A stretch of DNA of 64,000 nt from Sapria himalayana (taxonomy: Eukaryota > Streptophyta > Magnoliopsida > Malpighiales > Rafflesiaceae): positions 8,097,571-8,161,570 of the forward strand of contig JAREIK010000801.1 in the NCBI GenBank assembly GCA_029783825.1. The letters are read 5' to 3'. Position 1 is the first letter of the stretch; every line of letters begins with the position of its first letter. The position numbers and the translations under genes are program-made. This document shows, piece after piece, positions 21,060 through 34,068 of the stretch. The notes beneath the pieces are model-generated. The model was not told the origin of the DNA and did no database searches. It was given only the letters and a program-made list of their open reading frames with translations.

Positions 21060-23646
21060 TCATAATTAGCTGGTGCATTTGTGGTAGCCTCTCCTACATG
21101 GTTTCGCAGCTGGATCTCAAAATGCTATTTGTCGCGTCAAGGCCACTAATTGTGACTCCATATAGGACATCTACTATTGCATTACTTTCTTAATTTCTTT
21201 CATCTCATTATTCACTTCTTCCATTTCTTGCATTTCTTCCTTCAAATGAGTAACCAACTCTTCTTTCTCTTCTTTCATTTCCTGCATTTTTTTTCAAATA
21301 AGAAATCTGCTCATCCATCTCTTTCATTTCGGTCTCCATAACTTCAAAATGTTATTTGTTTCCATTACTTATTGTTTGACTACTTCATCCACCATTGTAG
21401 TGACAGATGAATTAGAAGTACAACTACTACAACAAAATGTCATTCCCTTTGAGCAGATTCCATACACTCGCTACTTCTTCTGACCTCTTAAGGTCTTCAA
21501 ATAGATAGGATAATAGTCAATTGGTTGGAAGATCCATAGAACTTTCAACTTGTTGAGAAGCATCTTTCACATGTTCCTCCATGAGTTCTTGTGATAAAAT
21601 AGAAAAAAATAATATTCTAGATATACATAAAATAAATCTAATATTTTGCATTCCAAACTACTTTCAAAATTTACTATAGTATTATAAAATATTGTATATA
21701 ATTTGTTTTGATTAGTTGTTTTGTATAACCAAATTATTTCTAATTTAATATTTTCATATAAGTGCAGGAAAGAAACTATTAAGAGGTCGGGAATATAGCA
21801 ATAGCACAATAACAGAGGTCTCACTATCCAGTTAGCGGGCCAAAGAATTTTTGGAGCAAAGCCTGGCTCGTCCGAGTGATCCGACCCACTCCGGTTAATT
21901 AAACCAGAAATTGTATTAATATAAATTAGATTTATTTTATGATTTCGAGCTGTTAGTTTTTTTGTGTGTGATACTGTTCATCTCTTCTTCCTCTCTGCAT
22001 GATTTTATTGCGACTATTTCTGCGGCATAAACTATAAGAATTAAGGATAATTTTTGGTTTAATCTATAAACACATAAGAGTTTTTCTGGTAGATATAGCT
22101 AGTTATGTTGAATGACTAGTGAACCACATTATTTCTTGTGTTTTCATTGTTGTTTCATTTTTGATTCTGTCGTGATTGGATTGTGGTTATGGATTATATA
22201 TCATTTGTTATTTTTCTATTGTTCTCTTCGTTTGAATCACAATTGTGGAAGCAAAATTGCCCAGCATAAAATTTTAGTAATATAACATATTCTTACAGCA
22301 ATCATATGAGACTTATTGTCAATAAACTGACCATTTGTTTTCTTCACATGCATCTTTTTAAAAATCTTATAAAAAATAGGATCTCGATCCAATTCTCCAG
22401 CCTAGAGTATGTATTTATTAAGTCAAAAAATAACATATGTTAAAAATTTTTAACTAAATTAATAAAATCATGCATAAATTTGATTTATTTGGACTATTGG
22501 GAAACTACTAATTATATTAATGTTTTAAACTTTAAAATTGTACCAAATCTTGAGCATGCTCAATGCTCAACTTTGACCCTCAAGTGTAGCGAGACATTCC
22601 TATACTTGGTCTGGCTACCTCAGTCCGTCGATTTTTGCTGGCAGTTTCTGATTTTTTCTTCACATTTGGCTCCTCCCAATACTTAAGCTACTCAGGCCAG
22701 TCATCCTCAGATATAAAATCATGGCCTATCTTTTAGATTCTTCAATTTATGGACAAAAGCTGAATAATGTTCAGTAGCTAATTTATTCTCCCACAATGAC
22801 TTTATCTTTCCATCAAATTTGGGTGCCCATGTGCACTGATTCTATATATAGAAAAATCACAAAAAATATATATTAATAACAAGGACATAATTATTTACTG
22901 CTTGAATAATAACCAGCATAATAGTCAACTAAGTAGATAATTAATTTTCAATGCTTTTGTTTCATTATTTTTACCTGAAAGTCATTAAAATTAAGCTCTC
23001 TTGTCGATTCAAAAATTGTTTTCCACGAGAATGCTTTAGAATCAACCATTTTCTTGAAAGATTTTGTAATTATATCCAAACACTTGTGAGATGAAATAAA
23101 ACTATAAAAATAAATAAAAAATATTGAAAATAAGTAATTCATAACTATATATAAAAAAACCACTAACATGAACATCATAATTTTTTATTCAAGTAATATT
23201 TACATATTTTTTATACCTCTCATCTACAATTTTAATTACTAACTTAGCACTGAATGGTTGATTGTGTTATAAACGGGGGAACTATCGATGTAAAATATGG
23301 TGTAGAAGATGGTGATGGATCAAAAGTGTGTCCATGAATGATAATGGGTGGTGGACTTATATCTGATGAAGGTGATGGTCAATGTGTCAATTATGGTGAT
23401 GGTGATGGAGATGGAGATGGTGATGGTGATAGTGATGGTGATGGAGATGGAGATGGTGTGGTGATGGAGATGGAGATGGAGGTGGTGATGGTGATGGAGA
23501 TGGAGATGGTAATTGTGATTTGAAGTCTAGATATAGTGGGTATGAGATGGTATTGAATTTGTAATAAGATGTAAAATACTAGATGAAATTTGTCCATTTC
23601 TACATCCACGTCCACTTCCACCATGGCCACGTCCTTTAGGTTCCAT
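21060..23646 (-). pseudogene. CACTA ORF2 (TNPA-like, transposase_24) remnant
   Basis: An ATG at 23644-23646 starts MEPKGRGHGGSGRG, a Gly/Arg-rich beginning usual for this protein family. The next part is encoded by a GATGGT/GATGGA repeat. Further on come FESTRELNFNDFQ (about 23010), LKYWEEPN...KNRRTE...GSKLS (about 22680-22560) and an acidic/lysine-rich coiled coil (MEEVNNEMKEIKK-like, 21300-21180). The Asn-Arg-rich block followed by a Gly-Ser is the recognisable centre of plant transposase_24. The gene is interrupted by stops and probable introns. The product normally binds subterminal repeats together with TNP2. Confidence 0.6.
23390..23512. repeat. GATGGT/GATGGA hexanucleotide repeat
   Basis: More than fifteen units of GGTGAT or GGAGAT run here with few interruptions. 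On the minus strand the repeat falls within the N-terminal linker of the CACTA ORF2 relic, where it would encode His/Leu/Ser/Ile runs depending on the frame. Confidence 0.85.
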
Positions 23647-23789
23647 CTATTATACAAAAAATAAAAACATAGAATAAATAATAGAGATATGATGAACAAC
23701 CATGCATTTTAGAATAATACATACCAATAGATTTCAATAAAATATAGAAAGTCTTTAATTATATAATATTATAATACAATTATAACCAT

Positions 23790-24180
23790 TTAATTATCGG
23801 CATCACTATAATCCTCCAATGGATCTTCTAACATTTCGTCTAATTCTAATGGAAGTTCCAACTCATCTTCAGATAGAAATTGACCATCTTCAATTTCTGT
23901 TAGGTTACCATTTGAGTCACATAAATTTTTCGGATCTTCACTTACATGAACATGCTCAATATTATTTATGTCATCTACTTGGAATGCCGGTGCAATAGCT
24001 AAGTTTGTACTTCTTTGTTGAGATGTTGGTACTTCAAAATTTGATCGAGCTTTGATTTTGCAAATCACCCACTAGTCACTCTTATCACGTATATACTGGT
24101 GATTAATGATTTTGGTACTTGTAATGATTTACCACAAACATCCAAATTAATATTGTGTGCATGAGGAGGATCTTCGGCCA
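23790..24180 (-). pseudogene. Acidic open stretch, possibly the C-terminus of a lost TNP2 gene
   Basis: An open frame from 24068 to 23790 on the minus strand encodes 92 residues with KIKARSNFEVP near the start and an acidic tail (EDGQFLSEDELELPLELDEMLEDPLEDYSDAD). CACTA TNP2 proteins end in a DUF4216 domain followed by an acidic tail, and this lies where such an end would be expected, upstream of ORF2. I see no motif that decides it, and the transposase core itself is absent. Confidence 0.3.
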
Positions 24181-26269
24181 TTTATATAATTGTGGTAATA
24201 ACTTTACTTTACACAATATCATACAGACATAAATATCTACTATATAAATTCAACGGAAAATGCAATATGCAGTAATAGTTAGGGTAGAAAATGAACCATT
24301 AAAATTAAACAAACAATCAAAACAAATTTGAATATTACACATTCATTTATCCAATGGTTACCTAGATTTAGTTCCATTCCAATAAAACGTCGATATATTG
24401 GATTATTTAGAAAAGTAGGTCTTCAAATGAAAGTTACTCATAGAATGAACACACATCATACACACAAAAATGGTACCCTTAAAGCAGCCTCAATATGTGG
24501 TATTTGATGCAATAGATCTCTCAGTGATGGTGTGCTTCACTATTTGTGCACACCTACTACAAATAAGACAAAAAATTTAGGGTAGAAGATATTTTAGAGT
24601 TAACAAATTAAATTCTAATACCATGTTGAACTAAACAAATATTAAAAAAAAAATAATACTCAATAATAATAATATACAACTCAAACTCATGCCTTTACAC
24701 AATGAATAAATATGATTAATAAACTTACATATCAAGTATTCCCATGAAAAAATAAAACAAGTGAATAAAATAAATAAAAACTCACAATAATATAATATTA
24801 TGAATAAAAATTATAAAATGACATTATTATTTATTAAATAAAATAAAAATTCACCTATAAATACAAAAATAAATTATAAATACTCTTAATCTATATGAAT
24901 CATCTCATCATAGTATCTCAAGATAAAAAAAAATATAAAAATACAATATAATTCTAAATAGATTTGAATTTATTATTTTTATTTACAACTTATTATTGTT
25001 CTTTATAATTTATCTTGCTGTATTATTATGATATGTTACTATTTTTTTATTATATTGTATTGATGTTTTTGAAATTATAATAATTTATATTTATTTTATT
25101 AAAATATGAAATTATATTTAATAATATATATTTTAATTAAATATTAATATTAGCACCTTAATTATATATATTTTAATTAAATAAAACCTACACATAAAAA
25201 ATATTATATCCCAAATAATTTAAATTAAAACTAGATAGTTAATTAATTAAGTCTACTTAATTTTAAAAAACTTGCAGTATGCCCAAACCTGAGCAGACAC
25301 AACATGGCTAATCCTAGGGACACAAGCTTGATCCTAGGGATGTCTAATATTCCCCCCACCAACTTTGAGTCTTTATACACTTTGATAAAATCATAATTTA
25401 CCATTAACAATCAAAATATAGCACAATAATTACAAATGAGTTTATCATTTGAGCTACTGACTCAAATGGTACTAGGACTTAGAGCTTAAAAGATTTAATG
25501 TCTTTGATTCAAATTATAGTGGACACAACAAAAAAGGTATAGAAATAAGTATTGACCGATGTGTAAAATTTTGTATCTAAAAATGATAAAGAGGACAATA
25601 TGGATATGCTCATGGTAGGGTTAGTTTACTAGTTAATATTGTGTGTTGTCTGCATCACCTATTAAAGGTTCACCACCATCCACATAGCTCAACACCACTA
25701 GTCATATTTATGGTGCATAAATCATGTGGTAGTGTGGCATGTGTCATGTGATTGTGTGCACAGAGGATAGGCGTGTGGAAAAGTAGTGGGCAGTTATATG
25801 CATGTAGTGTGTCATGCTTTGTGAGGCAATGTGAGCAGTGAATGCATGTAATGTGTTATGGTAGTCTGCAAAATAAATATAGTGCTGAAAAATTAAAAAA
25901 ATTAATAAAAAATGATTTAGTTTGTGGGTTATATTTTGGCTGATAGATATTTTGGCTGCACCAATTTGTGTGGAAAAGTCCCTAGCTAATGTTTAACAAG
26001 ATATATACCATTGCTAATAACCTAACTTCAACACCTAGCAAAATTTAATCTATTCAAAATTTTTGTTGTTTATCCATTGATAATTATTTATTGGATCTAG
26101 TGATAATCAAAAGAGTTTAATCTTATCATTTAAAAAATATCATATGGTAATCTATTATTAAATTAGTTGGGAAACTCCAAATTGAAAATTTGATGGTATT
26201 ATGTCCATAGTTATTAATGGATTCAATCCATTGATAAAAATTGATTAGTAAAAATTTTTTTTTAGTAAT
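24181..26269. other. AT-rich CACTA interior, no recognisable gene
   Basis: Very AT-rich with short open frames only. Nothing recognisable on either strand. A G/T-rich patch near 25660-25860 has repeated GTGTCATG/GTGTGCA motifs. Confidence 0.5.
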
Positions 26270-27150
26270 GATAGTTAAACACATAGTTATATATAATCAT
26301 AATACACTGTTATACATATGGTTATAAATATAGTTACATATAATTATATATAGCAATATATAGTTATATATATTGTTTAAAAAAGTTATATATAGTTAAA
26401 TGTTGTTATCCATATATTTATAAAATAGTTGGAATTGTAAAACATATAGTTATATACAGTTTTAAATATATTAATTATGCATATAATTATATATAGAGTT
26501 TTTATAGTTGTACATATAATAAAATACAAATATATATAGTTATATGTTATTATACATATAGTATATATAGTTATAAATAGTTATATATAGTTATAATATA
26601 TAGTTATATATAGATATATTCATACAAGTAGTTATAAGTAGTTATACAAAAATGTATACAAAGTTATAAACAAATATATAGATTTTTACATATATGTATA
26701 CATAGTTACAAAAATAGTTATATTTAATTATATAGAGTTTTATATGGATATACAAATAGTTATACACATATAGTTAAACATAATATTGTATGTTATTATA
26801 CATGTAATTATAAATATTATTACATGTAGTTATACATATAGTTACATATATAGTAATACTTATATTTATACATGTAGGTATATATATTTTTTCATATAAT
26901 TTTATATACCTATACATATAGTTATGTATAGGTATAGATATAGTTAAATACATAACTATATTTAAATATAGTATATATAAAGTTTTTATAGTTATACATA
27001 TAGTAAAATATAATTATTTATAGTTATATGTTATTATACATATAGTATATATAGTTATAAATAGTTATATATAATTAAACATATACTTATATATAGATAT
27101 ATTCATACAAGTAGTTATAAGTAGTTATACATAATAATATGAACTGAGTA
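26270..27150. repeat. AT-rich minisatellite region with a 155-bp internal duplication
   Basis: The stretch is built from variants of ATATAGTTATATA and GTTATACATATAG. Within it, about 155 bp starting AGTTTTTATAGTTGTACATA (about 26490) recurs at about 26980 (AGTTTTTATAGTTATACATA). Both copies end in CATACAAGTAGTTATAAGTA, so segmental duplication was added to slippage. Confidence 0.7.
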
Positions 27151-28425
27151 GAACACATTTTTGATTCATTACATAGAATAACTAAATCATCTAACATGAT
27201 AAAGTCTCGTCTGATAAAAACTATAGATGTATAAATTTAATATATACCATTAGGTTGTGGTTATCATGTTTCTTAACCCTCATTTTCTCTTCATATCAAT
27301 ATTCATATTTTGTGTTCAGTGGAACACTCACATTAGGCTTATCATCATAGCAAAATACTTCATAAAAAGAAATTTATAAGGATATGCATGAAATGACTCC
27401 TGAATTATATGAAAATTCATGGATGAGCTTTAAAGAGAAAAGGTAGAAAGTTATTCAATATTTATATGTTCACATTTTCATTTAAAGGTTATATTTTATC
27501 TTATTTAAGTGTGATATATCATTTGGTATATAAAGATAATCCAAAATATCATCATTACCTCCACTTGGCTTGAATTGATGTTAAAATGTGCTAAAGAACA
27601 TCATCATTTATAATCCTAACAAATGTCAATTTTAATCCTCACAATTATTTTATTTCATTTTTACCTTTACAAATTAAAGCAATTAGAGTTATATTATATA
27701 CATGATTAAACCATATTAAGCATTCAGTTTTTATTTTGAATACACATGCATATTAGTCTATATTTTGAACAAATTATAAGTGATCATATTTTTAACCAAT
27801 ATCATGACATAAATCAGTAATTACAAAAAAGAAACAAGGCTAAAGTGTGACATTGGTATAGAGAATATACATAAACATACAATTTAGTAGCAGATATAAT
27901 AGATGAAAAGTTTTAGATTACTACAAACCTTGCTAAATTTTGATTTTATGCAAACCATGCTAAATTCTACTTCACTGAAAACTCTATGTCATGATTTTGC
28001 AAACCTTAATGTCATAATATTGTTAGCTATTGTATTCTACTCTACTTTGAGCTCAGTTTTATTTCATAATAATCTGGAACACATCATACTAAAGAAAAAT
28101 ATTAAACAATCACATCATAAAAACCTACAATAAGATATTTAGGAAAACCTTAAAGAACATAATGGGATAAGATATTCCATTCTTTGACAACGTGAAAAAT
28201 AATATTTTAGGTTTCATTTTGCTGAGTAAGGGTAGAAAGCGTTACTTCAAATCAAACATTCCTGCATTAAGATAAGTGATGAAGAGTAAGGGTAGAAAGC
28301 ATACCTAAAATCGATAAGAAACTCACTGCTATGGCTAAATATAATTACTTACTCCACTGTTAGGTTTCGTTTTGAATATATCAGAGTCGAGAGAGAGGGG
28401 CCGATGGAGAAAGTTTGAGACTTAT

Positions 28426-28733
28426 GAGGCATTTGTTTATTTACTAAATGCTTAATATAACTTTTTTTGAGCTTAATACTGAATTTTATTAAATATTATT
28501 ACATATTAAGTATTAAGTGAAAAACGCGAAGTCAAAAAATGCTGGATTGAGCATTTTTCGATCTAACATTTTTGAATGGCTTTTTCTGAATAGAACAAGC
28601 CAAAAAATTCTGATTAATGCTTTAAGTGTTTTTTTTATAAGTTTAAGTGAAATATCTTAAAAAAACATTTTTCGGCTTAACACTGAAAGTGATTTGATTT
28701 CAGCGTTAAGCATAAAAAACAAACACGACCTTA
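28426..28733. mobile_element. MITE-like element with inverted ends
   Basis: The left end reads GAGGCATTTGTTTATTTACT and the reverse complement of the right end reads TAAGGTCGTGTTTGTTTTTT; both run into ATGCTTAA. The 308-bp interior is non-coding and rich in AAGTGTTAAG/GCATTTTTCG inverted pieces. I could not fix the target duplication (flanks contain TTA on both sides), so the superfamily is open (PIF/Harbinger or hAT type). Confidence 0.45.
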
Positions 28734-28974
28734 GAGTTGTCTCTAACTATTATGTTTATTATGTTTTATTAGGTTTTAAAATTCCATTAATGTTTTAATT
28801 TTATATTATTAAAACATAAAATATATAATAAATATATATAACATAAAGGCTCATCTTTTTTTTACTTAATAAATTATTTTCAACGAGTTAATGTGCATGT
28901 AGTAAGGCATGCATGAAAAACAAGCACCTTTTAATTTTTAATTATCAAATTAATTAAACAATAAATATATAAAC

Positions 28975-29070
28975 AATTTAAAAAAAATAGATGTTTGACC
29001 TTCCAAATAGAAAAACAAATCAAATGGCTACAAAATTTATGAACTTAACATAGCAAGGCACACTTGAAAA
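28975..29070. repeat. Copy of the sequence that abuts the captured BPC fragment
   Basis: The sequence around TTCCAAATAGAAAA...CAAATGGCTACAAAATTT...TAGCAAGGC is almost the same as 19150-19228, in the same orientation 9.8 kb away. In the first place it joins directly to the broken end of the BPC fragment; here it does not. Confidence 0.7.
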
Positions 29071-29122
29071 GGTTATTGGTCTTCAAGCCACTTTCCTAAG
29101 AATTATAAATACTCTAGATGTT

Positions 29123-29153
<31 letters not shown>

Positions 29154-29884
29154 AAGAATAAACTTTTTATGAAGATAATATTAAATAATTTTAAAAGTAT
29201 AAAATTTCATATTATTTGATATAATTTATAATCAATAAAATTCTAAAAATTACTTAAAGTGATATGGTTATTAAGAAAAGTTATATTTATTATTTTAATA
29301 AAGATGAAATATTAAAAGCTAATAGTAAAAATATTACTCAATTATTTAATTCTTATAAATTTCAGTAGGGGAAAATATTTATGTATTTATCTTTAAATAT
29401 CAATTTATTTTCTATTAAATTTTATGAAAAATTTGAAATTTTTTTTATAATTCAAAATTTTCAAAATTTTTAGTAATTATTTTTATTAAAGTTTCTTATA
29501 ATCATAAAACTATTTTTTATACTTAAAATAATATTAATATTTACTAGTTTTTTCATTAATTCAGATATTTATATATATATATATATATTATTTTATCATA
29601 CAATGAATTATTTTATCTTTTTATTAGTATAAAATTTAATATATATTCAATATTTTTTAAAATATCGTAAAATTTTTTATAATTATAGAATTAATTATTT
29701 AATATTTTTTTAATACAAAATTTTAAATTTATTAATTAAAAATTCTAGAAAAATTTTTTGTATAATTTTTAAAAAATTTTTGGAATAGGCTAGGCTGGAA
29801 AATTAATATACAAAATCATTATACGAAAAGAATATACAAAATTAAATAAAATATTAAAATAAATAATATATTTTAAAAATTAAA

Positions 29885-30300
29885 TCATTAAAGATCAGTG
29901 ACGAAATTTTCCCTAGCCCAAATAGCTAGGGAAAAATTTCTAGCTAAATGCATATATTTTGTTAAAAATAAAATTTAAGGAATAATCGCTTACAATTAAA
30001 TATAAAATAGTAAAAAAAATTTCTGATATTTATTTTGTGATGGATTTTATCTCGTTCTAATTAGCTAAAAAAAATACATTGCTAAATTAAAACTCTCGCT
30101 TTTTTTTGGTTGAAAATCTATGACAATAATAGCGACGAAAAATTTTCAATCGAACATTTTCATCGCTAATCCATCATAAATATTTATTAAAATGTAAAAT
30201 CAAAAATCCATTGCTATTCCCTATCTAATTCCTCACTAATTAGCTAGAGATTTTTTTTCTGGCTAAATTTTCCTAGCAAAACAAACATTTTCTTGTTGTG
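29885..30300. repeat. Right terminus and subterminal repeats of the gene-carrying CACTA
   Basis: Repeats of TTTCCCTAGCCCAAATAGC, CTAGCTAAATGC, GCGACGAAAAATTTTC and TAGCTAGAGATTTTTTTTC mirror those at the left end. The terminus is TTTTCTTGTTGTG at 30300. Confidence 0.65.
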
Positions 30301-30827
30301 TGTGTTAATATAAAAAATTTCTATAAATATAAAATAGAAATTTCCTAATTTTCATCAATTTTTTTTTCTCATCTCCTTTCTCTCTCTTTTATTTTGTGTT
30401 GTCTGCTCTATATTTGCTATTTATTCTTGGCTCTAAGAAAGTAAGTTTAGAAAAAAAAGTGGATAGTAGACTATGATTATTGACTACTACTCAAATAAAT
30501 TTATGTGGTTATAGTACATATTTATTTTTTGTTTATTAAATCATGTAGAGTCATATAATTTAATAATTTTTAAAATTTTAAAATTATTAGCTTTTTTAGA
30601 ATTAGAAATATAAATAAAATAAATAAATAGTGATTTTAATGATAATGATTTTGACATATATATAGATAATATTGACAATATGACCAATAGTTTTGAGGAC
30701 AAAGCTAGATTCTCTCCAATGCCTAGACTTATTTGCCTAAAACCACTAAAATTAGACAAACTTCAGTGATAAGAACTCACTTTAACATAGTAAAAAAAAT
30801 TTATGGTGTCAAAGAAGAATCAACATA

Positions 30828-30882
<55 letters not shown>

Positions 30883-30899
30883 GATAGTACTAGTAACCA
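30301..30899. other. AT-rich spacer with (TA)n microsatellite
   Basis: No gene seen. A pure (TA)n run occupies 30831-30877. TTATGGTGTCAAAG at 30801 faintly resembles the hAT terminal motif TAGAGGTGTCAAAC and could be the decayed left end of the hAT relic that follows. Confidence 0.5.
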
Positions 30900-33313
30900 T
30901 AAGTAGCATTCTGATCAATACACAAAAAAATAAAGTACATTAGATCCTAGGAAAACTCAACTGAGCAATGGAGCCTTTGAAGTTGGATTAAGTTCAACCT
31001 TTTTGACTCCTTTCATATACCATAATAGCTCTAGGAGAGAAGACATGATCAAATTGATTATGATCATGAGTCTTCCAATTAGATTTTTGAAGGATCCTAA
31101 GATAATTATTATTATGAAGACCTACTTTCAACCTACTTATTGTAGAATTCATTTGTATACTAGTAGGAAAGACATAATAAAATATTATAAGTTAAAAAAA
31201 TAATTAATAATTAATAAATTTCTAAAATATAGTGGTGTGATATCCATGATGCCCAACATATGAACTTATCGTGATGATACAACATTCGTATATATCACTG
31301 AACATTATATAGATTCAATGTAAGAATTTTATAAAATAATTTTAGGTTTTCCTAAGATCCTTCATCCTCATAATGGTCATGACATATATGAGTGTATGAT
31401 GAGGATCTTTATGGAATATGATATTTAGAATAAAATAATTAGTATTACATTTAATAATACTAATATAGTCACCATTAGTATGTTTATTAGAACTATTAGA
31501 GATGATTCATTAAATGAAAATTTGTATATTAGGTGTATATCTCACATTTATTTTGAATAATATAGTCACCATTAGGTATGTCTATTAAAACCATTAGAGA
31601 TGAGTCATTAGATGAAAATTTGCATATTAGGTGTATATGTCAAACAATTAACCTAATAATATAAGCAGGAATGAAATTATTTTCTCTACATTAGAAAAAA
31701 TAAGAAATTCACTAAAATACTTTAGGATGCCTAACAGACAATAAAATTTTCATAGTCTACATTTGTTAGTGGGCCTAAAAAATTCCAAATAAATGTGAGA
31801 CATCATTGGAAATATACCTACCTAATGTTAGAGTCATGTGTTGACTACTAATATATTATATCTGACTATATTAATAATAAGAGTGACAAACTTATTATTA
31901 ACAAAATTAAGCTGAGATACATAAATCTCTTTTATCAAATTTTTTTAAAATTTGTTATGATATAATAAATACATATTCATCTATGTACACTCTAACCACT
32001 TATATTGCACTAAGGTGCAAATATGATATTAGTAGTATATTTATTAAGTATAAAGTATACCATGCATTTAGTGTAATGTCTATTTAGATGGAAACCAAGT
32101 ATAAAGAATACCCTACTTATAGCATTTGGGTGGCAACCCTACTAAAATACTAGTCATTCATTCCAACTCTTTATTGCTTGGTTATCTATATGGATCCTAG
32201 GGTTAAGGTGGAAGGGGTAGAAAACATACTAAAATATATATCCACTTACATGAACCAAGAAGATTAACCTGAAAGCTTTATTTATGAAAAATTAATTAAC
32301 ATACTTACATATTATGATACTTGGTATGATATTTGTAGCGAGACTCTGAGTACAAACATGGACATCATATTCAAAGATAATGATTTTTTTATTCATTTAG
32401 CTAGGTAAAAATAATGGGGTGGTCCATCAAATAAGAGCAAGTTGTTTTAACTTATATAGTAATTACTACTCAATCCTATCACATAATGATAATAAAAATT
32501 TGAATATTTTGATTTGGTAAAAATCATACAAATCTATTTATCTCATATTATCTAAGATAACAAATAATTTACTAACCCCTCTAGTGTCTAGCATATCATC
32601 AAAGTTTATTTTTTCTATATCTACCAATGTTATTTCAGATATGAGATTTAAATTGTGATTAGATATTACAAAGGTACTGGCATGCTTGAAGGAAAAGAAA
32701 GATTCATGGTTGGATATTCATGATAAAGTGAAAGTGTTGATAGTAGATAATGACAGATGGGACATCAAGAATATTAAGCTCACCACTATCACTACTTTTA
32801 GAATGATAAATGATGCTAATGATCTACATCTACACTACCATACTATAGACACAAACTAATGACTCATATAATGGTAATGCATATTATTTTTATTTTTACC
32901 TTATCTTATGTTATATATCATATTTTATATTATATTTCTTTTTTGACATGATATTTTGTTTTTTGAGTTGAGTCGAATATATAATATATTTTTTTAATTA
33001 TTGATTTGATTTTAATTTATTTAAATTTCTAATTCAAAATACTTTTTAATTATATTATTTTGATATGTAAATATAATATTTTTAATAATAAAAAATTAAA
33101 AATTTAAAAAATTTAAATTAGCCATTCATGTTACCCATAATCATCATGACTCAGAATCAACCTAATATGAAAGTGCCCAGTTGCAGGCTAATCAATCCAT
33201 GATGAGTCAAATGTTTGTGATCTTTTCTGCCTTGCCTTGCATGGCATGGTGGCCCAATAAGGCCACAAAAATTCAAGTCATGTAAATGCGACATGACTTA
33301 TTTGACACCTCTA
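30900..33313 (+). mobile_element. hAT transposon relic with transposase remains
   Basis: From about 30940 the DNA is collinear with the hAT element at 57522-62697. The transposase front part (about 31000-31200, SRREDMIKLI, RFLKDPKI) aligns with 58790-59700 once the MITE there is removed. The C-terminal dimerisation region is at 32560-32700 (NNLLTPLVSSISSKFIFSI and VLACLK). Stops are numerous. The right end TTTGACACCTCTA (33301-33313) is the same inverted terminus as in the other hAT elements. The left end is not certain. Confidence 0.7.
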
Positions 33314-33891
33314 TGAAAGAGGAGAGAGGGATAAAAAAATAAGGTGTCGTAGACTAAACAAATTAAAATGATTTTTAATTATTATATTTAATTCCTATAT
33401 ATAACTTCGTGTTTTAAAATATTTCACTAAAAAAATTATTATTCGAATGGCAATAAGCATTGTGATGTAAAGAACCATGAATGCTTATTTACAATGTGTC
33501 CATTAAATTTAGTTGTTGATGAAAATAAGTTATAGTTTAGAAACTAATTGTGTGTCACATAATCTACCACAAAATACAATCTACTAATTTTTGACGTGCA
33601 TGTGGTGATGTATTAATTTTCTCTTTTTTTTTCAAGATTCATCAAATTATTTCATTAAATTAAATAACTATTCCATAATAATTAAATACTCTCAAGGATA
33701 TTTGATATTCATCAAATTATTTCATTGAAGTTAATAATTATTCCATAAAAATAAATACTCTCAAGGATATTTGATAAATTTTGCTTGATTATCTAATTAA
33801 ATACTCTCAACTCATATTATCCCTTGGCCCATATATGTTCTTGGGGCTATGGGATCATAGCAGGTAAGACCCTCTTTTTAATAGCATAATA
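33314..33891. other. AT-rich spacer between hAT relic and second CACTA
   Basis: No gene. It holds a 70-bp tandem duplication at 33637-33775 (unit begins ATTCATCAAATTATTTCATT and ends CAAGGATATTTGAT). A 16-bp word, TGCTTGATTATCTAAT (33782-33797), also occurs on the far side of the CACTA element at 46192-46207. Confidence 0.6.
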
Positions 33892-34068
33892 CACTACTAC
33901 AAAAACTATAATCAAAGACGTTTAAAAAGCATCATTATATATATATATATAATGTCGCTTATCGATAGCGTCATCTGCTAGCGTGACATAAAAAATCTAT
34001 GCATATAATGATGTTTTTTTGCAGTATCGTTGAATCATACCTTGACGCTAAAATAAAGTGTGATTTTT

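Larger units (their letters stand above)
17524..30300 (-). mobile_element. CACTA (En/Spm) element carrying captured host gene fragments
   Basis: The left end is CACTAGAAGAAAAATC, and the right end, read inward on the minus strand, is CACAACAAGAAAATGT. They match at 11 of the first 14 positions. Both ends are followed by arrays of CCCTAGCAAAAA and CTAGCTAAAT subterminal repeats, typical of CACTA elements. The flanks TAT and TGT are a poor 3-bp duplication. Inside are a degraded TNPA-like ORF2 on the minus strand, fragments of a BBR/BPC transcription factor gene and of a P-loop kinase gene, AT-rich minisatellites and a small MITE-like repeat. No TNP2 transposase was found, so the element is non-autonomous (a gene-capturing CACTA). 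Confidence 0.75.

Noticed and set aside
26270..27150. CRISPR-like array
   Set aside because: Irregular AT-rich variants without constant repeat and unique spacers; this is a plant nuclear minisatellite.
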